Positions 7,723 to 15,782 of a DNA stretch of 50,586 nt are shown here, piece after piece (the first letter of the stretch is position 1; every line of letters starts with the position of its first letter). Both the position numbers and the translations under genes were made by a program. The notes under the pieces are model-generated. The model was given only the letters and a program-made list of their open reading frames with translations, did not search any database and was not told where the DNA came from. The stretch is taken from assembly GCF_000305495.1 (NCBI RefSeq), contig NZ_AJTN02000185.1, positions 1-50,586 of the forward strand, given 5' to 3'. This stretch comes from Peribacillus psychrosaccharolyticus ATCC 23296 (GTDB lineage: Bacteria > Bacillota > Bacilli > Bacillales > DSM-1321).

Positions 7723-8280
7723 CTAAAATAGTTTCGTCACGCCTTGCAGAATACCAGGGAGGTTTACACGTACATTCGTTTCCCCTTCCAGCTTCATGCT
7801 CGCGGTCCATTTTCCGTTATCAAGATTAAATTGCTTTTGCTTCATTTCAATTTCTTCCTCCGTAAGCCATTGCAAAGTGTTAGTTGGACACACACTGGCA
7901 CACATTGGGGGAATTCCATCTTTTGTCCGATCAATACAAAGGTCACATTTATACATTAAGTTTTGTTCTGTATCAAATTTTGGTATTCCATAAGGACAAG
8001 CTATCGTACAGTTCTGACAACCAATACATTTTTCAACCAGTGCAGATAAAACAGCTCCGGTTTCATGAATCTGAATGGCTTGAGCAGGACAGCTTCTTGC
8101 ACAAGCAGGATTCACGCAATGAAGGCACATTAAGGGCATCGTTTGACGATTCACGAACGGATTCACATCATACACATAGTTTCGATTGCGTTCTTCGTGC
8201 CCGCCGCACTGAGTGCAGGCAGCCAGGCAAGACCGACAGCCAATACAATTTTCAAGTTCTATATATAGACGTTGCTTCAC
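7723..8280 (-). CDS. 4Fe-4S ferredoxin-type electron-transfer subunit (NrfC/DmsB-like)
   Basis: The 185-aa protein carries cysteine motifs for four [4Fe-4S] clusters: CIGCRSCLAAC, CLHCVNPACARSC, CIGCQNCTIAC and CDLCIDRTKDGIPPMCASVCP. This is the pattern of the electron-transfer subunits of DMSO-reductase-family enzymes. It has no signal peptide, so it is probably cytosolic and relays electrons from the membrane cytochrome to the molybdopterin subunit. The start is a GTG directly abutting the reductase stop codon, with AGAAGG upstream. The order reductase-ferredoxin-Rieske is unusual for NarGHI or Nap systems. Confidence 0.85.
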   Translation of the reverse strand: MKQRLYIELENCIGCRSCLAACTQCGGHEERNRNYVYDVNPFVNRQTMPLMCLHCVNPACARSCPAQAIQIHETGAVLSALVEKCIGCQNCTIACPYGIPKFDTEQNLMYKCDLCIDRTKDGIPPMCASVCPTNTLQWLTEEEIEMKQKQFNLDNGKWTASMKLEGETNVRVNLPGILQGVTKLF

Positions 8281-10446
8281 TTAAAGCACCTTCTTTATTT
8301 CTAATTTTTCTATTTGTGCCGCACAAGCCTTAAACTCAGGCATTCTTGATATCGGGTCAAGTGCATCAATAGTCAGTAGATTAATAGACTCATCATGACC
8401 AAAAGAATAGGGAACGAAAACCGTATCTTTACGAATCGCTTCAGTAATCTTCACCTTATAAAAGGCTTGCCCGCGTCTTGTATAAAGGCGAATGATTTCA
8501 TCATGTTCAATACCGTATTCCATCGCTTTTTCCGGATGAACTTCTACATATGGTTCTGGACACATGTCATTGAGAAATTTAATTCTCCGTGTCTGGTTAC
8601 CAGATAAATAGTGATAAACGACACGTCCTGTCGTTAGACGCAGCGGATACACCTCATCCGGCTCTTCAGCTGGCGGCCGATATGGAAGAGCACAGATTTT
8701 TGCTTTTCCATCGGGGTGATAAAATTTCTTATCCAAGAACATATGCGGTGTTCCTGGATCATCTTCACTCTTACACGGCCAGAATACCCCGTCCTGTTTG
8801 TCGATTTTATCCCAAGTTGCACCGAAGTAATCGGCATAACCGCCTTTGGATGCACCGCGGAATTCATCCGCTACATCTCTTGCAGTTTTCAGATGAGAAA
8901 AGTATTTCCCTCTTCCTAGCCTTTCTGCAAGCTCAATTTGAATTTGCCAATCTGGCTTAGATTCACCAACAGGCTCCTGTGCTTTATTGATCTTTATAAT
9001 TCTTCCTTCTAAATTAGTTACGGTTCCTTCGTCCTCTGACCATGTTGTCGTCGGCAGTACCACATCGGCAAATTCACATGACTCAGAGAGATAAAAATCA
9101 GCACAAACCATAAAATCCAGTTCTTTCATTACTTTTCTAACATAATTTAAATTTGGAGCGGATACAGCCGGATTCGAACAGAGCAGGTATAAACCCCGAA
9201 TTGTTTTTTCTTCCATTAAACCAAACATCTCATATGCAGAAACACCAGGCTTTGGCATCTCAGATGGGTCGATTCCCCAAAATGCACTTACTTCCTTTAC
9301 ATGCTCAGGATTAGCTATCTTACGGTAGCCGGGAAGTGCATCAGCTTTTTGTCCATGTTCTCGGCCGCCCTGTCCATTTCCCTGTCCAGTCAGCGTTGCA
9401 ACACCTGACTTAGGACGTCCGATTTTTCCTGTTATCAATGCCATGTTTGTATAGCCAGAAACATTATCAACACCTTTAACCTGCTGTTCAATTCCTCTAG
9501 CAAACATGACGATTGCATTGGGTGCTTTCCCATATAATTCTGCCGCTCGAATAATTTTCTCTGGATCAACACCTGTAATTTCACTTGTATATTCTGGAGT
9601 GAATAATTTCACTAATTCTTTCGTTTCTTCAAAACCATTTGTATGATTCTTAATAAAATGTTCATCCGTATAGTTATTTTGGATTAATAAGTTCAAGATC
9701 CCATTTGCCAGAGCCAAATCTGTACCTGGTTTTATATCCAAATGAACATCCGCTCTTCTGGCAATTGGTGTTTCTCGTGGATCAACAACGATTAAGTAAC
9801 CACCGCGCTCTTGAACTGCCCAGACCCGAAACATTGAGGTTGGATGACACTCAGCTGTATTTGAACCAGCCATAAAAATACAATCTGTTTCATGGATATC
9901 TGTCCAAGGAAGCGTCGATCCTCTATCCACTCCGAAGGAGCGAAGGAACCCGCCTGCTGCACTAGACATACAGAATCGCCCATTATAATCAATATAACGT
10001 GTTTGAAGTCCCACCCGAGCAAATTTACCGGTCAAATAACATTTTTCATTTGTCATAGAAACTCCACTGTATACTGACAGCGAATTTTTGCCGTAATTGG
10101 TTTGAAGTTCTTTAAATTTAGTTGTTATAAGGTCATAGGCCTCTTCCCAGCTTGCTTCTCGGAACCCTTCTTTTGTTCCTTTTAAAGAGGCATCATCACG
10201 AATAAGTGGTTTTAATAACCGATCTGAATGGTTTGTCTGCTGATAAGCAGTCACCCCTTTTGGACACATCTTCCCAAGTGTCACCGGCCAATCGTATCTA
10301 GGCTCAACCCCCACAATTTTATTGGAGACTGTATTCACTCTCAAATTCATGCCGCACTGCATACCGCAATAGCTGCAATGCGTTTTTACTAATTTTTCAT
10401 TTGGATGGACGACATTCTCAATCTTACCTGACTTATCCTTTTGCAT
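8281..10446 (-). CDS. Molybdopterin nitrate reductase catalytic subunit (NasC/NapA-like)
   Basis: The 721-aa protein is a DMSO-reductase-family Mo-bisMGD enzyme. Cys24, Cys27, Cys31 and Cys61 (CSYCGMQC...KMCPKG) bind a [4Fe-4S] cluster. Cys159 in YNGRFCMSSAAGG is the expected molybdenum ligand; the CMSSA context is that of assimilatory Nas/periplasmic Nap enzymes, while NarG uses Asp and formate dehydrogenases use Cys/Sec-His-Gly. Later MGD-binding regions (LTGQGNGQGGREHGQKADALPGYR and the C-terminal MopB-binding domain) are present. There is no Tat signal, so it is probably cytosolic, consistent with the co-encoded NarK importer. It lacks NarG's size (about 1200 aa). Reduction of nitrate is inferred from Cys159 context and the NarK/Nre neighbours; another oxyanion is possible. 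Confidence 0.85.
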   Translation of the reverse strand: MQKDKSGKIENVVHPNEKLVKTHCSYCGMQCGMNLRVNTVSNKIVGVEPRYDWPVTLGKMCPKGVTAYQQTNHSDRLLKPLIRDDASLKGTKEGFREASWEEAYDLITTKFKELQTNYGKNSLSVYSGVSMTNEKCYLTGKFARVGLQTRYIDYNGRFCMSSAAGGFLRSFGVDRGSTLPWTDIHETDCIFMAGSNTAECHPTSMFRVWAVQERGGYLIVVDPRETPIARRADVHLDIKPGTDLALANGILNLLIQNNYTDEHFIKNHTNGFEETKELVKLFTPEYTSEITGVDPEKIIRAAELYGKAPNAIVMFARGIEQQVKGVDNVSGYTNMALITGKIGRPKSGVATLTGQGNGQGGREHGQKADALPGYRKIANPEHVKEVSAFWGIDPSEMPKPGVSAYEMFGLMEEKTIRGLYLLCSNPAVSAPNLNYVRKVMKELDFMVCADFYLSESCEFADVVLPTTTWSEDEGTVTNLEGRIIKINKAQEPVGESKPDWQIQIELAERLGRGKYFSHLKTARDVADEFRGASKGGYADYFGATWDKIDKQDGVFWPCKSEDDPGTPHMFLDKKFYHPDGKAKICALPYRPPAEEPDEVYPLRLTTGRVVYHYLSGNQTRRIKFLNDMCPEPYVEVHPEKAMEYGIEHDEIIRLYTRRGQAFYKVKITEAIRKDTVFVPYSFGHDESINLLTIDALDPISRMPEFKACAAQIEKLEIKKVL

Positions 10447-11515
10447 TTTGGTTAGCCTCCTTGACTTTCAATTGGTGAGTAGGTGCTCCTGAAAATTGAG
10501 CAATTCGGTATTTTCTTCTGCAAGGGAGGCATAACTCAGCCAGATGAAATCCCTCGTCCTGTTTAAAATCGATTTGGTTAATGCTTAGAACATCAATTAC
10601 ATCATTCGATTGTTCAACCGATACGAATGACTCCCCGCATACCTTACATTCCTTCATGGACTGCTGACTGTAATGCTCTCGGTAATTTTTTGCGAAAATA
10701 CTAAGCGGTCTAAATGGAATGTGTGCAAGTTTTCCAAAAGGAAGATAGATTAAAGTAATAATGACCGAATATTGATGGATTAATGACATAACTGAATGAC
10801 CGAAACCATGAAGAACGACATTCATGAAGGTCAAAACAAGACCCGTAATTGAAACGAATAGTAGTAAATATAAAGGCAAGAAATCATACATAAATTTTTG
10901 TTCAGCACGAGCTTGGTTATTTTTTAATCGCCGATAAAGAGCCATACATACTCCAAGAATAACCATTGTCGCTGTTATGTTAAGTGCGTTGTAGGAAAGA
11001 TTTGCAATGATACCATCAGCAGGGACAGTAAGAACATTTACACCAATCATGATGATGTTGTACATGCCATTGTCGTCCATCGTGAAGTACATCCAGCCAA
11101 ATACAAGCGGAAATGTTACGAAACAAGAAAGAATCGTCCCTCCGCCCATCAAAACATGCTGCAGCCAACGATAGATTCCGCGGTTCCAAATGAATTTATA
11201 AGTTACGAGATGATTGACGGTGGTTGCAGGCGTCGATTTTTTAAAAAGCAGCTTCATTCCTTTTTTGATCAGAATTTTAGTAGGGGGGCGTTCTCCCCAA
11301 GCAATAAACCGATAAAAAAAGCCGCCAATAAAAACAATTGTACCTACCATGTATCCGTATAGGTTTAAATCTATATGTGTAAACATTCTTGTTCCTATAA
11401 ATGTAAGGATGAACAGACCAAGGATGGCAAGAAACATTGATTTGGCAAAATTCGAGGCAAAAGCCTGATTGATTGTTTGTTCTTTCTTTCCTGGAATGAC
11501 TGTTTGGTGGTTCAT
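10433..11515 (-). CDS. Cytochrome b-like membrane subunit (NarI/DsrM style) with a cysteine-rich cytosolic tail
   Basis: The first gene of the nitrate island encodes a 360-aa protein with about six hydrophobic segments (about 25-45, 52-72, 121-145, 160-190, 211-232, 243-263). Histidines placed to bind haem are His120 (WLQHVLM), His236 and His240 (LHGFGH), His247 (LIHQY) and His265 (GKLAHIPFRP). The stretch FLPLYLLLFVSITGL...HQYSVIITLIYLPFGKLAH resembles NarI/DsrM/HdrE quinol-oxidising subunits. After the last helix comes a soluble tail with CKVC (290-293) and CLPC (329-332), probably a zinc-ribbon or rubredoxin-like site. I infer a menaquinol oxidase passing electrons to the ferredoxin subunit. 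It overlaps the reductase gene by 14 nt. The ribosome binding site is G-rich (AGAGGGGG). Confidence 0.7.
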   Translation of the reverse strand: MNHQTVIPGKKEQTINQAFASNFAKSMFLAILGLFILTFIGTRMFTHIDLNLYGYMVGTIVFIGGFFYRFIAWGERPPTKILIKKGMKLLFKKSTPATTVNHLVTYKFIWNRGIYRWLQHVLMGGGTILSCFVTFPLVFGWMYFTMDDNGMYNIIMIGVNVLTVPADGIIANLSYNALNITATMVILGVCMALYRRLKNNQARAEQKFMYDFLPLYLLLFVSITGLVLTFMNVVLHGFGHSVMSLIHQYSVIITLIYLPFGKLAHIPFRPLSIFAKNYREHYSQQSMKECKVCGESFVSVEQSNDVIDVLSINQIDFKQDEGFHLAELCLPCRRKYRIAQFSGAPTHQLKVKEANQNAKG

Positions 11516-11562
11516 AATTATCCCCCTCTTTCATAACTCCGGTCTTTTCTTTCTATATCTTC

Positions 11563-11627
11563 ATTCTAATCGCAACTCGTCATCTTCCATATCAGGGAAA
11601 CTCCCTATTGTTTCCGGGGAATTCCCC
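11563..11627 (-). promoter_or_regulatory. Paired GC-rich palindromes and -10 upstream of the nitrate island
   Basis: Two dyads occur: AGGGAAACTCCCT (11594-11606) and the perfect 12-bp GGGGAATTCCCC (11616-11627). Their centres are 21.5 bp apart, about two helical turns. On the minus strand a -10-like TAGAAT lies at 11568-11563 with no good -35, typical of an activator-dependent promoter. Palindrome centres fall near -45 and -66 of the implied start. Staphylococcal NreC is known to bind GC-rich palindromes, so NreC-like regulation is a reasonable inference. Confidence 0.5.
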
Positions 11628-11740
11628 TATTCTCTAAAAGTTTGATCATCACAGGCATAAGATTTAAGTAAATCTGGATTATTGATTATACTTTTAAGAG
11701 AACAGTTTGCTAATAAAATCGATTGACTGGAGGTTTTTAA

Positions 11741-13159
11741 ATGAAAGACTATGGGATGTACGTAAATGGTGAATGGTCTGATTTCAATCTGGACAAAATC
11801 GAAGTGAAAAATCCTGCAAACGGTGAGGTTGTCGCTACAGTTCCAAACGGCGGCACAGTGGAAGCTAAAAAAGCTGCTGATGCAGCCTTCCAAGCCTTAA
11901 AAGGCTGGTCTGCATTGTCTGTTTATGAACGGTCAGACCTTATTTGGAAATGGCATCACTTAATAAATGAACATAAAGATGAAATTGCACGTGTAATGAC
12001 GCTTGAACAAGGTAAACCTTTAAAGGAAGCAATTGGTGAAATGACTTATGCCAATGGTTTTTTATCCTGGTATGCTGAAGAAGGAAAACGGATTTATGGG
12101 GAAACCATCCCTTCTTCTCAGACGAATAAACGCTTATTCGTCACAAAACAGCCTGTAGGCGTTGTGGCTGCTATTACACCTTGGAATTTCCCAGCGGCCA
12201 TGATTACCCGCAAAGTTGGCCCTGCGCTTGCAGCCGGATGTACCGTTCTTGTGAAGCCTGCTGGTTTAACCCCACTGACAGCCCTAAAGATGGTAGAACT
12301 AGCTGATCAAGCAGGCATTCCGAAAGGTGTCATCAATATCGTAACAGGTAAATCATCTGAAATCGGAAATGCTTGGCTAGAAGACAGCCGTGTCCGCAAG
12401 CTTACCTTCACTGGTTCTACCGAAGTTGGTAAGGAGTTAATGAAGGGCTCAGCCGATACAGTTAAGAAAATATCCCTTGAACTTGGGGGCCATGCTCCCG
12501 TTATCGTCCTTGAGGATGCAGACATGGATAAAGCTGTAGAAGGAGTCATCAGTTCGAAGTTCCGAAACGCCGGACAAACCTGTGTCTGTTCAAACCGTGT
12601 GTATGTCCATGAGTCGATTTATGAAGTGTTTATTGAGAAATTGACCGAGCAAGTACGTACACTTAAGGTTGGTAATGGACTAGATGAAGGAGTAGATATT
12701 GGGCCGCTGATCAACCAAGATGCAGTTGATAAAGTAATGAGTCAGATTGATGATGCGCTTAAAAAAGGTGCAAAACTTGAAGCTGGCGGTAAGTCTAAGG
12801 GAGGGTTCTTTATTGAGCCGACCATTATTTCTAACATCGATGATAGTATGCTCTGTATGCAAGATGAAACATTCGGACCCCTTGCTCCTATCGCTTCTTT
12901 TAAAACCGAAGAAGAAGCGATCGAACGTGCAAATAACTCTATCTATGGACTTGCAGCTTATGTATTTACTGAAAACATCAGCCGTGGAATCCGAGTGACT
13001 GAAGCCCTGGAATACGGCATCATCGGCTTAAATGATGGGGTTCCCTCTACTCCACAGGCACCATTCGGAGGATTCAAACAAAGCGGCCTTGGACGTGAAG
13101 GCGGTCATCATGGAATTGAAGAGTACTTGGAAGTGAAATATATTTCACTAGGATTATAA
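11741..13159 (+). CDS. gabD: NAD(P)-dependent succinate-semialdehyde dehydrogenase
   Basis: The 472-aa aldehyde dehydrogenase is full length. Active-site Cys281 lies in FRNAGQTCVCSNRVYV, the CVC form typical of succinate-semialdehyde dehydrogenases. The general base Glu247 lies in SLELGGHAP, and the NAD-binding WNFPAAMITRK and FTGSTEVGK segments are present. It oxidises succinate semialdehyde to succinate in the GABA shunt; a related short-chain semialdehyde is possible because no GABA transaminase is nearby. The ATG follows TGGAGG. It is divergent from the nitrate island across 225 bp and followed 22 nt later by a tandem CMD protein, probably in one operon. A -10-like TATACT lies at 11687-11692. 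Confidence 0.85.
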   Translation: MKDYGMYVNGEWSDFNLDKIEVKNPANGEVVATVPNGGTVEAKKAADAAFQALKGWSALSVYERSDLIWKWHHLINEHKDEIARVMTLEQGKPLKEAIGEMTYANGFLSWYAEEGKRIYGETIPSSQTNKRLFVTKQPVGVVAAITPWNFPAAMITRKVGPALAAGCTVLVKPAGLTPLTALKMVELADQAGIPKGVINIVTGKSSEIGNAWLEDSRVRKLTFTGSTEVGKELMKGSADTVKKISLELGGHAPVIVLEDADMDKAVEGVISSKFRNAGQTCVCSNRVYVHESIYEVFIEKLTEQVRTLKVGNGLDEGVDIGPLINQDAVDKVMSQIDDALKKGAKLEAGGKSKGGFFIEPTIISNIDDSMLCMQDETFGPLAPIASFKTEEEAIERANNSIYGLAAYVFTENISRGIRVTEALEYGIIGLNDGVPSTPQAPFGGFKQSGLGREGGHHGIEEYLEVKYISLGL

Positions 13160-13181
13160 ATCCCTAAGAGGAGGATGAATC

Positions 13182-13835
13182 ATGACTAAGAGCTTATATC
13201 AAAAAGAACATTTAGTGCATTTAAACAAGATTAAGAATTTGGCTCCTGAACAACTCCATGCTTTTGCTGAGTTCAATTCCACAGTATTAAAAGAAGGCGC
13301 GTTGAGCCGAAAAGAAAAAGAAATCATTGCTGTTGCCATTGCTCATGTAACAGAATGTCCGTATTGCATTGATATTCATACGAACAGTGCCAAAGCAGAA
13401 GGCGCCACGCTTGAAGAACTCATTGAAGCCGTATTTGTTGTATCTGGTCTAGAGGCAGGCAGTGCGGTTACACACAGTACTCACATGTCAAATGCGCTTG
13501 ATACCGATGCAAATGATGCACTTTACAACCGATCCAATTTGAAAAATCTTGATCAATTAAAAGCAGCTGCACCTGAAGGGTTTACAGCTTATTCCCAATT
13601 CAGTGCCGCCGCGATGAAAGCAGGTATCTTAACCGCTAAATTCAAAGAAATTATTGCCGTTGCAGTCGCTCATGCGACACAATGCCCTTATTGCATCGAT
13701 GTTCATACTAAGAATGCGGATAAACAAGGTGCTACTAAGGAAGAACTTGCGGAAGCTGTCCTTGTCACCGCAGCCTTGCTTGCCGGAGGAGCTTATGCGC
13801 ATATAGCCAATTTAATTGAAAGCTACGGCGAATAG
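13182..13835 (+). CDS. Tandem carboxymuconolactone decarboxylase (AhpD-like) domain protein
   Basis: The 217-aa protein is two copies of a CMD/AhpD-like domain. The first has CPYCIDIH with Cys59, Cys62 and His66; the second has CPYCIDVH with Cys168, Cys171 and His175. Each is preceded by KEIIAVAxAHxT and followed by a helix ending in EEL. CxxC plus histidine is the active site of AhpD-type alkylhydroperoxidases, so peroxide or peroxynitrite reduction is more likely than decarboxylation. It shares a transcript with the aldehyde dehydrogenase (22-nt gap; AGAGGAGG before the ATG) and ends at a strong terminator. The physiological substrate cannot be read from the sequence. Confidence 0.8.
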   Translation: MTKSLYQKEHLVHLNKIKNLAPEQLHAFAEFNSTVLKEGALSRKEKEIIAVAIAHVTECPYCIDIHTNSAKAEGATLEELIEAVFVVSGLEAGSAVTHSTHMSNALDTDANDALYNRSNLKNLDQLKAAAPEGFTAYSQFSAAAMKAGILTAKFKEIIAVAVAHATQCPYCIDVHTKNADKQGATKEELAEAVLVTAALLAGGAYAHIANLIESYGE

Positions 13836-13842
13836 TGTAGAG

Positions 13843-13880
13843 AAAAACGCTCGGGGCAAAGCTGCCCTGAGCGTTTTTTG
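13843..13880 (+). terminator. Intrinsic terminator after the CMD gene
   Basis: A 13-bp stem (13846-13858 with 13863-13875, one G-U pair) with an AAGC loop runs into TTTTTT. Confidence 0.9.
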
Positions 13881-13927
13881 GTTTATATATAGGGGGATTA
13901 TTTGATTCTGATCGAAAACAACTAGGT

Positions 13928-13980
13928 ATTCCCGTCTGCGATAGGCTTAATTCCGTCTGGCGCATCGTTATTCCCGTCTG
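13928..13980. repeat. Three copies of ATTCCCGTCTG at exact 21-bp spacing
   Basis: ATTCCCGTCTG occurs at 13928-13938, ATTCCGTCTG (one C lost) at 13950-13959, and ATTCCCGTCTG again at 13970-13980. The copies end exactly 21 bp apart. The spacers differ in sequence. A degenerate pair with the same 21-bp period occurs at 44981-45011. No reading frame covers it. The rest of the 13881-14097 gap shows nothing I can assign. Confidence 0.7.
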
Positions 13981-14097
13981 ATGACCTTCAGGAGACAAAA
14001 ATTCTTAAACTTTGTTTACAACTTTCTTTGCTGTGCAGAACCAGGAGGTATTCCCTTTTGAAAACTTTAAAAAAACAACAACACTATGTGAAATCTT

Positions 14098-15033
14098 TTA
14101 GAAATAACTTGCATCAAAACTCTTAAGTGTAATCTCAATCCCCTTTTCATAACTTGTTTTAGGCAAAAGCCCCATCGCCTTTTCATACTTTTTCCCATCT
14201 AAAGTAACAGCCTCTTCAGTTAAATACAACATTTCTTTACATTCCGACATGAATTTATCGAATATCCCTAAAAACCTAAATACATATATGCCAGCTGTTG
14301 ACACACGTTTGGTATATCCTAGGTACTCTCTTGCTATATCAATAATTTCCTTTCCAGTTATTACGCCTGATCCAGTGATGTTCCAGTTTTCACCCTCAAA
14401 ACGATTTCGTAAGGCTAATTCGACCATTGCCTTTGCTCCATCTGGAATATAGATATATTCCCTTGCAAGTTCCTGGTTCCCGATAAACATTGCTCGTTTG
14501 TTTTTCACCATATTTTCGAAGGTGTAATTGAGCAGGCTGTTTCCATTTGGACCATAGAAGTCTGGAAAATGAGCTATGAATAAAGGTACTTCAGCTTCCT
14601 TCGCCATTTGTTCGAGACGTAAACGAATTTTCCCTTTCTTCGTATGAGGATTTTTTTCGTGGTTCTCGTCTATTGGCAGCCCTTCACTTCTGCCATATGC
14701 ATAAATATTGTCTACGAGAGCAAGCTTCGCCCCAGTTTTTTTTGCTGATTTCAGAATATTAGCCATTAACAGTGGTTGCTTCTCCGCCCATTCCTGGTAT
14801 GGAATATTTACTGCATGAAAAATCACATCCATATTCTCAACTGCATCTGTTAATTGCTTGAGATTAAACACATCCCCGGTAATTACCTGTATTTGTTCAT
14901 GGTGACCAAACATTTTCTCTAGCCTGTTCTTATTTCTGGCAAATGCGGTTACAGCGATTCCCCTATCAACTAGTTCATTTACAAGTGCACTTCCCATACC
15001 TCCGGTTGCCCCTAGTACGATTGCCTTTTTCAT
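14098..15033 (-). CDS. NAD(P)-dependent epimerase/reductase of the extended or atypical SDR type
   Basis: The 311-aa protein begins with the Rossmann motif VLGATGGMGSALV (about 7-19), followed by an acidic strand end and VITGDVF, all typical of NAD-dependent epimerase/NmrA-like SDRs. The segment NIYAYGRSEGLPIDE carries the YxxxK-region tyrosine but not a clean YxxxK, so the chemistry is uncertain. Homologues are often annotated as sugar epimerase or flavin-reductase-like. The gene is downstream of a TetR gene and both are preceded by the same palindromic operator, so it is very likely the regulator's target. No substrate can be assigned. Confidence 0.75.
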   Translation of the reverse strand: MKKAIVLGATGGMGSALVNELVDRGIAVTAFARNKNRLEKMFGHHEQIQVITGDVFNLKQLTDAVENMDVIFHAVNIPYQEWAEKQPLLMANILKSAKKTGAKLALVDNIYAYGRSEGLPIDENHEKNPHTKKGKIRLRLEQMAKEAEVPLFIAHFPDFYGPNGNSLLNYTFENMVKNKRAMFIGNQELAREYIYIPDGAKAMVELALRNRFEGENWNITGSGVITGKEIIDIAREYLGYTKRVSTAGIYVFRFLGIFDKFMSECKEMLYLTEEAVTLDGKKYEKAMGLLPKTSYEKGIEITLKSFDASYF

Positions 15034-15055
15034 TTTCTCATCTCCCGCCCTTTAA

Positions 15056-15070
15056 TTAACCACTGGTCAA
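15056..15070. promoter_or_regulatory. TetR-family operator upstream of the SDR gene
   Basis: TTAACCACTGGTCAA differs by one base from the perfect palindrome upstream of the tetR gene (15679-15693). It lies 22 bp before the SDR start codon. Confidence 0.7.
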
Positions 15071-15089
15071 TAGTAAACAAAATAATGAA

Positions 15090-15662
15090 TCAGGTTAAAA
15101 CAGCCTTCAAAATCAAATTCACATGTGTTTCAGCCAGTCCTTTAACTTCGTCATATGTTTGATCGTTACGGCTGTGGACTGTTACAAATCCATGAACGGA
15201 TAACAGGACAAACCATATCTCTTTAGGACCTGCCTTCTTCTCAGTAAGCTGATGGATCGTTTTAGCAAATCGTTCATAGCTTTTATTCGGTTCTTGTTTT
15301 AAATAGCTCTTCACTTCTTTATCTTTCGTTAAAAACATTAATTCATAATGATTTGGATGATCCATACCGAATTTTATAAAGCTAAGCATAACTTGCCTCC
15401 CTTTTTCAAGATCTGTTCCTTTCATTTTGAAAACACTCTGTAATTCTGTGTCTAGTAACGCAAAATCTTTTAAGATAATGGCATAAAAAATTTCTGCTTT
15501 ATTTCGAAAATGATAATAGAGTGCACCATGGGAGTAGCCTAACTCGGTTGCGATCTTCCTCATTGATACATGTTGATATCCTGTATCAGCAAAAAGAATT
15601 CTTGCTGTATCCAAGATTATTTCTCTTGTTAATTCATTTTCTACTACTTTTCTTGGTGTCAT
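15090..15662 (-). CDS. TetR/AcrR-family transcriptional repressor
   Basis: The 190-aa protein has a typical N-terminal TetR helix-turn-helix: REIILDTARILFADTGYQHVSMRKIATELGYSHGALYYHFRNKAEIF (about 14-60). The C-terminal ligand domain, about 130 residues, is unremarkable. Matching palindromes precede this gene and the SDR gene 56 nt downstream, which points to autoregulation and control of the reductase. The inducer is unknown. The TetR_C-type LLSVHGFVTVHSRN region does not identify a subfamily. Confidence 0.85.
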   Translation of the reverse strand: MTPRKVVENELTREIILDTARILFADTGYQHVSMRKIATELGYSHGALYYHFRNKAEIFYAIILKDFALLDTELQSVFKMKGTDLEKGRQVMLSFIKFGMDHPNHYELMFLTKDKEVKSYLKQEPNKSYERFAKTIHQLTEKKAGPKEIWFVLLSVHGFVTVHSRNDQTYDEVKGLAETHVNLILKAVLT

Positions 15663-15678
15663 ATTAATCTCCTTTTAA

Positions 15679-15693
15679 TTAACCACTGGTTAA
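15679..15693. promoter_or_regulatory. TetR-family autoregulatory operator
   Basis: TTAACCACTGGTTAA is a perfect 7-1-7 palindrome 16 bp upstream of the tetR start. The same site, with one change, is upstream of the SDR gene. Confidence 0.75.
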
Positions 15694-15741
15694 ATAATAT
15701 TTTAAATATAAAACCAACTATTGTCAAATAAATCCATAAAT

Positions 15742-15772
15742 AAAAAAAGCCACAGCACCTGCTGTAGCTTTC
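15742..15772 (-). terminator. Intrinsic terminator after the CoA-transferase gene
   Basis: On the minus strand the stem AAAGCTACAGCA pairs with TGCTGTGGCTTT with one mismatch and runs into T's (A's at 15742-15748). Confidence 0.8.
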
Positions 15773-15782
15773 AATCCGTTTA

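Noticed and set aside
8281-10446. Formate dehydrogenase as the identity of the molybdopterin subunit
   Set aside because: Formate dehydrogenases have Cys/Sec followed by His-Gly at the metal site. Here it is CMSSA, as in Nas/Nap, and the neighbours are nitrate genes.
11642-11653. Possible FNR site (TTGATCATCACA) upstream of gabD
   Set aside because: The half-sites lack the four-base spacer of the FNR consensus TTGAT-N4-ATCAA.
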